This document shows, in pieces, positions 63,817 to 64,000 of a stretch of 64,000 nt of DNA (positions are counted from its first letter, which is position 1; each line of letters opens with the position of its first letter). The notes below the pieces were generated by a model. That model saw only the letters and a program-made list of their open reading frames with translations. It was not told the DNA's origin and made no database searches. The stretch covers positions 248,001 through 312,000 of the forward strand of contig NZ_SLWN01000005.1 in the NCBI RefSeq assembly GCF_004342025.1, read 5' to 3'. The translations under genes and the position numbers were made by a program. This stretch comes from Kribbella steppae. GTDB taxonomy: Bacteria; Actinomycetota; Actinomycetes; Propionibacteriales; Kribbellaceae.

Positions 63817-63900
63817 CTCGTCTCAGCTGCCTCACAACCGACCGGGTGAACCATACCCATTACCTGGTACCCATCCTGTACAAGAGTTGCGGGATCGGTA

Positions 63901-64000
63901 TCACTCAGGCTGGTTCTCGGCCGGGCCGCCGAGGTGGAACTTGGTGGTGACACCGCTGTACATGAGGTGGGTGACCAGGCCCTGGGCGGCGTGCGGCAGG
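63901..64000 (-). CDS. C-terminal end of an unidentified protein (partial)
   Basis: The minus strand is open from the window edge to TGA at 63903-63901, coding for 32 residues including GLVTHLMYSGVTTKFHLGG. Too short to name. The intergenic 63817-63900 shows only weak palindromes. Confidence 0.5.
   Translation of the reverse strand, partial: LPHAAQGLVTHLMYSGVTTKFHLGGPAENQPE

Overview
The window is high-GC actinobacterial DNA from a filamentous actinomycete, most likely Kribbella or a close relative in the Propionibacteriales. The evidence is the Lsr2, DisA, ClpC and LysS block, a Scy/FilP-type coiled-coil pair, an ECF41 and a SigE-family sigma factor, a WS/DGAT wax-ester synthase, and many promoters that fire directly onto ATG or GTG (leaderless genes). 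The genus is an inference; no marker gene is present.

Layout. 1-11 kb: end of a MarR gene, an excisionase-type HTH protein, an AcuC deacetylase beside a TetR gene with paired operators, two GNAT acetyltransferases, a Tat-secreted SGNH hydrolase, and trpS preceded by a complete tryptophan attenuator (leader peptide with Trp-Trp plus terminator). An EEP hydrolase, a broken F420-type oxidoreductase, a PH-domain protein, proC and proline dehydrogenase follow. 11-17 kb: a secreted protein, then a scarred region with CutA, a decayed TPR regulator and an intact DUF222-HNH (13E12-type) gene. Three copies of the 3' end of the neighbouring ABC permease gene mark its borders, which suggests two tandem insertions. 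17-25 kb: ABC-2 exporter, HD hydrolase, TetR, sugar isomerase, Ppx/GppA and an Rv0495c-like Cys-rich protein (a block conserved in mycobacteria), then an epimerase, an NDH-2-like flavoprotein and an ECF41 sigma factor. 25-36 kb: VOC protein, WS/DGAT, GH20 hexosaminidase, MFS, a truncated GNAT, a methyltransferase and a four-gene operon coding for a catalytically dead MalK-like protein, a solute-binding lipoprotein, a fused MalF-MalG permease and a membrane TPR protein.

36-64 kb: radA, a KAS III, disA, PadR plus MFS pump, mutY, FilP-like and Scy-like cytoskeletal proteins, a 937-residue membrane/propeller protein, a SigE-family sigma factor with its CU044_5270-type partner, clpC with two ClgR-like boxes, lsr2, an MFS-lysS pair, an ArsR regulator, NfeD plus SPFH, DedA and a large lipoprotein.

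The most unusual items are the pseudo-ATPase/fused-permease/TPR operon, the trpS attenuator, and the repeated permease-tail/HNH arrangement. No tRNA, rRNA or CRISPR array was seen.
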